Source: Oscillospiraceae bacterium
GTDB taxonomy: Bacteria > Bacillota > Clostridia > Oscillospirales > Ruminococcaceae
Direction of reading: 5' to 3'
Length of the DNA: 5,647 bases
Assembly (NCBI GenBank): GCA_031281115.1
Contig: JAITFV010000293.1
Coordinates: forward strand, 1-5,647
Shown here in pieces: positions 3,392-5,647 of the stretch. A program made the position numbers and the translations under genes. The notes under the pieces were generated by a model. The model was not told where the DNA came from. It saw only the letters and a list, made by a program, of their open reading frames with translations, and did not search any database. How positions within the stretch are numbered: position 1 is the first letter of the stretch; each line of letters opens with the position of its first letter.

Positions 3392-5647
3392 TAAAGCTTA
3401 CAGAAATTATTGTAGCCAGACCGGTTGCCGCAATTATGATTATGAGCGCTATAATAGTCTTCGGAGCTATGGCGCTTACCTCAATGCCGCAGGAACTTAC
3501 CCCGGATATGGAAATGCCGATGTTAGTTATATCTGCTGTCTATCCCAGGGCAGGAGCGAAAGATGTAGAAACAGAAGTTTCTAAGCTTATCGAAGATGCG
3601 GTGGGGACACTGAGCGGCGTCAGAACCGTAACATCCCACTCAAGTGAAAATATTTCCCTGGTAATAATTCAATACGAATACGGCATTGACTTGAAAAGAG
3701 CATACACCGATGCCCGGGAACGTATAGACGGGATTGTCAACGACCTGCCTGATGAAGCGCATACTCCTGTTGTTATGGAAATTAATATGAACGCAATGCC
3801 GTCTATGGCATTATCCGTAACTTCAGAGACAAATGAGAATCTGCTTCATTTTGTGGAGCGGGAAGTTGTTCCCGAATTTGAAAAACTTTCCTCTGTTTCA
3901 AGCGTAGATGTTTCGGGCGGGCAGGAAGATTATGTCCGTGTGGAACTTAAAGAAGAAATGCTGCGGGAATACGGACTCAATATAAATTTAATTATAGGCG
4001 CATTAGCCGGCATAAACTTCTCTGCACCATTGGGGAAAGCAGACTTCGGAGACTTAGGGCTTGCCGTGCGTATTGAAACTAAATATGAAACGATAGACGC
4101 GCTGAACTCAATTCCGCTCACTCTGCGGAGCGGCGATACAATTCGCCTTTCCGATGTCGCAGATATATACATAGCAACCATGGACGCGCAGTCAATCAGC
4201 CGCTATAACAGCAGCGAAAACATAACAATAAGTATACAAAAACCTCAGAATGTCAGTGCTGACAGAGTTTCTGCCCATGTAATGAGGGAAATCGGCTTAA
4301 TAACCGCAGCACATCCCGATATAACCTTCATCGTTATAAATGATGACAGCATACAAATAGCCTCTTCAATAAATTCCGTAGCGCAGACATTAGTTTTAGC
4401 AATTTTGATTTCAATGCTCGTGTTGTTTTTATTTTTGGGCGATATACGCGCTTGTTTAATAGTAGGAAGCGCAATGCCCATTTCCCTGCTCGCGACCTTC
4501 ATAATGATGGATTTAATGGGGTACACGCTTAATATCGTGTCTATGAGCGGGCTTGTCATCGGAGTGGGAATGATGGTTGACAATTCTATCGTTGTAATCG
4601 ACAGTTGCTTCAAAGCAAGGACAGTAAAGAAAACCTTTACGGAAGCCGCGATTGAAGGCACAAAATTTGTAATGCTTTCTATTCTTGCCGTAACCCTGAC
4701 TACGGTTGTTGTTTTTCTGCCGATTGCCTCTATTAAAGGGATAGCTGGGCAAATGTTCGCACCCCTGGGATTCTCGATTATCTTTGCGCTGGCTGCTTCA
4801 TTGTTTTCCGCAATGACGCTTGTGCCGTTATTTTTCGTTCAGTTTAAACCTGTCGAAAGAAAAAAATCATTAGTACTGAAATTCTTTAAAAAAGTAGAAA
4901 ACGGATATGCAAAATTATTATCTAAAGTATTAAGAAAGAAAAAAACCGTTGTTGCTGTAACGCTCGCATTTATGGCGCTTTCGATTTATCTTATCAGCTT
5001 CCTTAATTTTGAAATGATGCCTTCTACCGACGACGGTGTAATCCGCATATCGCTTGAAACCCGACCCGGCTTAAAACTTGAGCGCGTAGATGATATTTTA
5101 ATTGAACTGGAAAAGATGGTGTCGGTTCACCCGGATGTTGAGCGGTATTCATTAACATCGGGCAGCGGCAATATCCTGTTTGGCGGTGGCGGGAGTATAA
5201 TTACAGCTTACCTTGATAAAAACAGAAATATGCAGACGAGTGAAGTGATTGAGCAGTGGCGCTTGGAAACCCGGTATATGTTAGATGTTGATATAAATAT
5301 TTCGCCTGTATCTCAAGCTGATATGATGGGGGCGTCAGGCGGCGGCTTTGAAATAGTTCTTAGAAGCGACTGTCTTGAAAAAATCAAGGAAGCTGTTGAC
5401 TTAGTGGAAGAGGTAATGAATAACCATCCCGACATAATACGCGTAAGCTCCGGCATTGACAGAACAAGCCCACAGGCGGAAATCGTAATGGACACATTAA
5501 TGGCGGCGGCGCTAAATGTATCACCTCAAATGGTTACCGGCGCTATATTTACGGCGCTGAACGGTTCGTCTGCTTCGGATATTCGCATTAATGACAGAAA
5601 CTATTCTATTCGGGTGGAATATCCGCGGGGACGTTATCAATCGCTTA
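3388..5647 (+). CDS. HAE1-type RND efflux permease, C-terminal part cut by the window edge
   Basis: The reading frame is open from the ATG at 3388, which overlaps the adaptor stop (ATGA), to the right edge: 753 codons of an expected 1000-1050. No strong ribosome site precedes it, so translation is probably coupled. Visible parts in order: TM1 at 14-33, starting IIVARPVAAIMIM; first periplasmic loop at 34-330 with the family signatures YPRAGAKDVE-x-EV and TDARERID-x-x-x-x-DLP; TM2 at 332-350; TM3 at 355-377; TM4 at 381-405 with GVGMMVDNSIVVID; TM5 at 430-449 (TLTTVVVFLPIA); TM6 at 456-482; TM7 at 518-537, followed by FEMMPSTDDG; and part of the second periplasmic loop. These proton-driven trimeric pumps expel drugs, detergents, fatty acids or lipopeptides. 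AcrB has Asp-Asp in TM4; here it is Asp398-Asn399, a variant also known in other HAE1 proteins. The TM10 Lys partner lies outside the window. Substrate cannot be inferred. Confidence 0.95.
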   Translation, partial: MIKLTEIIVARPVAAIMIMSAIIVFGAMALTSMPQELTPDMEMPMLVISAVYPRAGAKDVETEVSKLIEDAVGTLSGVRTVTSHSSENISLVIIQYEYGIDLKRAYTDARERIDGIVNDLPDEAHTPVVMEINMNAMPSMALSVTSETNENLLHFVEREVVPEFEKLSSVSSVDVSGGQEDYVRVELKEEMLREYGLNINLIIGALAGINFSAPLGKADFGDLGLAVRIETKYETIDALNSIPLTLRSGDTIRLSDVADIYIATMDAQSISRYNSSENITISIQKPQNVSADRVSAHVMREIGLITAAHPDITFIVINDDSIQIASSINSVAQTLVLAILISMLVLFLFLGDIRACLIVGSAMPISLLATFIMMDLMGYTLNIVSMSGLVIGVGMMVDNSIVVIDSCFKARTVKKTFTEAAIEGTKFVMLSILAVTLTTVVVFLPIASIKGIAGQMFAPLGFSIIFALAASLFSAMTLVPLFFVQFKPVERKKSLVLKFFKKVENGYAKLLSKVLRKKKTVVAVTLAFMALSIYLISFLNFEMMPSTDDGVIRISLETRPGLKLERVDDILIELEKMVSVHPDVERYSLTSGSGNILFGGGGSIITAYLDKNRNMQTSEVIEQWRLETRYMLDVDINISPVSQADMMGASGGGFEIVLRSDCLEKIKEAVDLVEEVMNNHPDIIRVSSGIDRTSPQAEIVMDTLMAAALNVSPQMVTGAIFTALNGSSASDIRINDRNYSIRVEYPRGRYQSL

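Noticed and set aside
3378..3584. Plus-strand 68-codon ORF across the adaptor-permease junction
   Set aside because: It is out of frame with the permease, whose frame from 3388 is open to the window end with full RND signatures.
3930..5495. Several minus-strand ORFs inside the permease gene
   Set aside because: All are antisense shadows of the RND frame without start signals or family resemblance.

Overview
The window looks like chromosomal DNA from a low-to-mid GC Gram-positive anaerobe, most likely a member of class Clostridia. The evidence is indirect: a SLOG/DUF1273-type protein, a DUF4358-like lipoprotein, strong Shine-Dalgarno sites, a textbook housekeeping-sigma promoter present twice, and ATGA start/stop overlaps. 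No marker gene fixes the species. No outer-membrane gene (TolC, porin) is visible, but the window is short.

Layout, left to right. Bases 1-185 hold the N-terminal 61 codons of a SLOG-family (DUF1273/YpsA-like) gene running leftward off the window. Bases 186-430 have no gene but hold a dense cluster of six perfect hairpins. These can be drawn as two abutting three-armed cloverleaves (220-299 and 301-384), followed by an AT-rich stretch. A strong promoter at 431-459 then drives a two-gene unit: a MarR-family repressor (498-938) and, overlapping it by ATGA, a small DUF4358-like lipoprotein (935-1372). The gap 1373-1504 contains a possible remnant of a sigma-factor gene on the minus strand and a second copy of the promoter (39 of 42 bases identical to the first). 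The second copy drives a two-gene efflux unit: an RND periplasmic adaptor with an unusually long, repeat-built coiled coil (1505-3391) and, again overlapping by ATGA, an HAE1-type RND permease (3388 to the right edge, about 753 codons, incomplete).

How the parts fit. Both promoters carry the same nested inverted repeat centred on the -10 element, and one of them drives the MarR gene itself. The simplest reading is a self-regulating drug- or toxin-responsive module. MarR would repress its own operon and the efflux operon through the same operator, and a ligand would release both. The adaptor would assemble as a tube on the permease. Its hairpin arms, each about 120-130 residues from a helix break to the tip and made of 14-residue units, are far longer than in AcrA-type adaptors. 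That is of interest if the host has a thick wall and no TolC. The lipoprotein is co-regulated, but its role is unknown.
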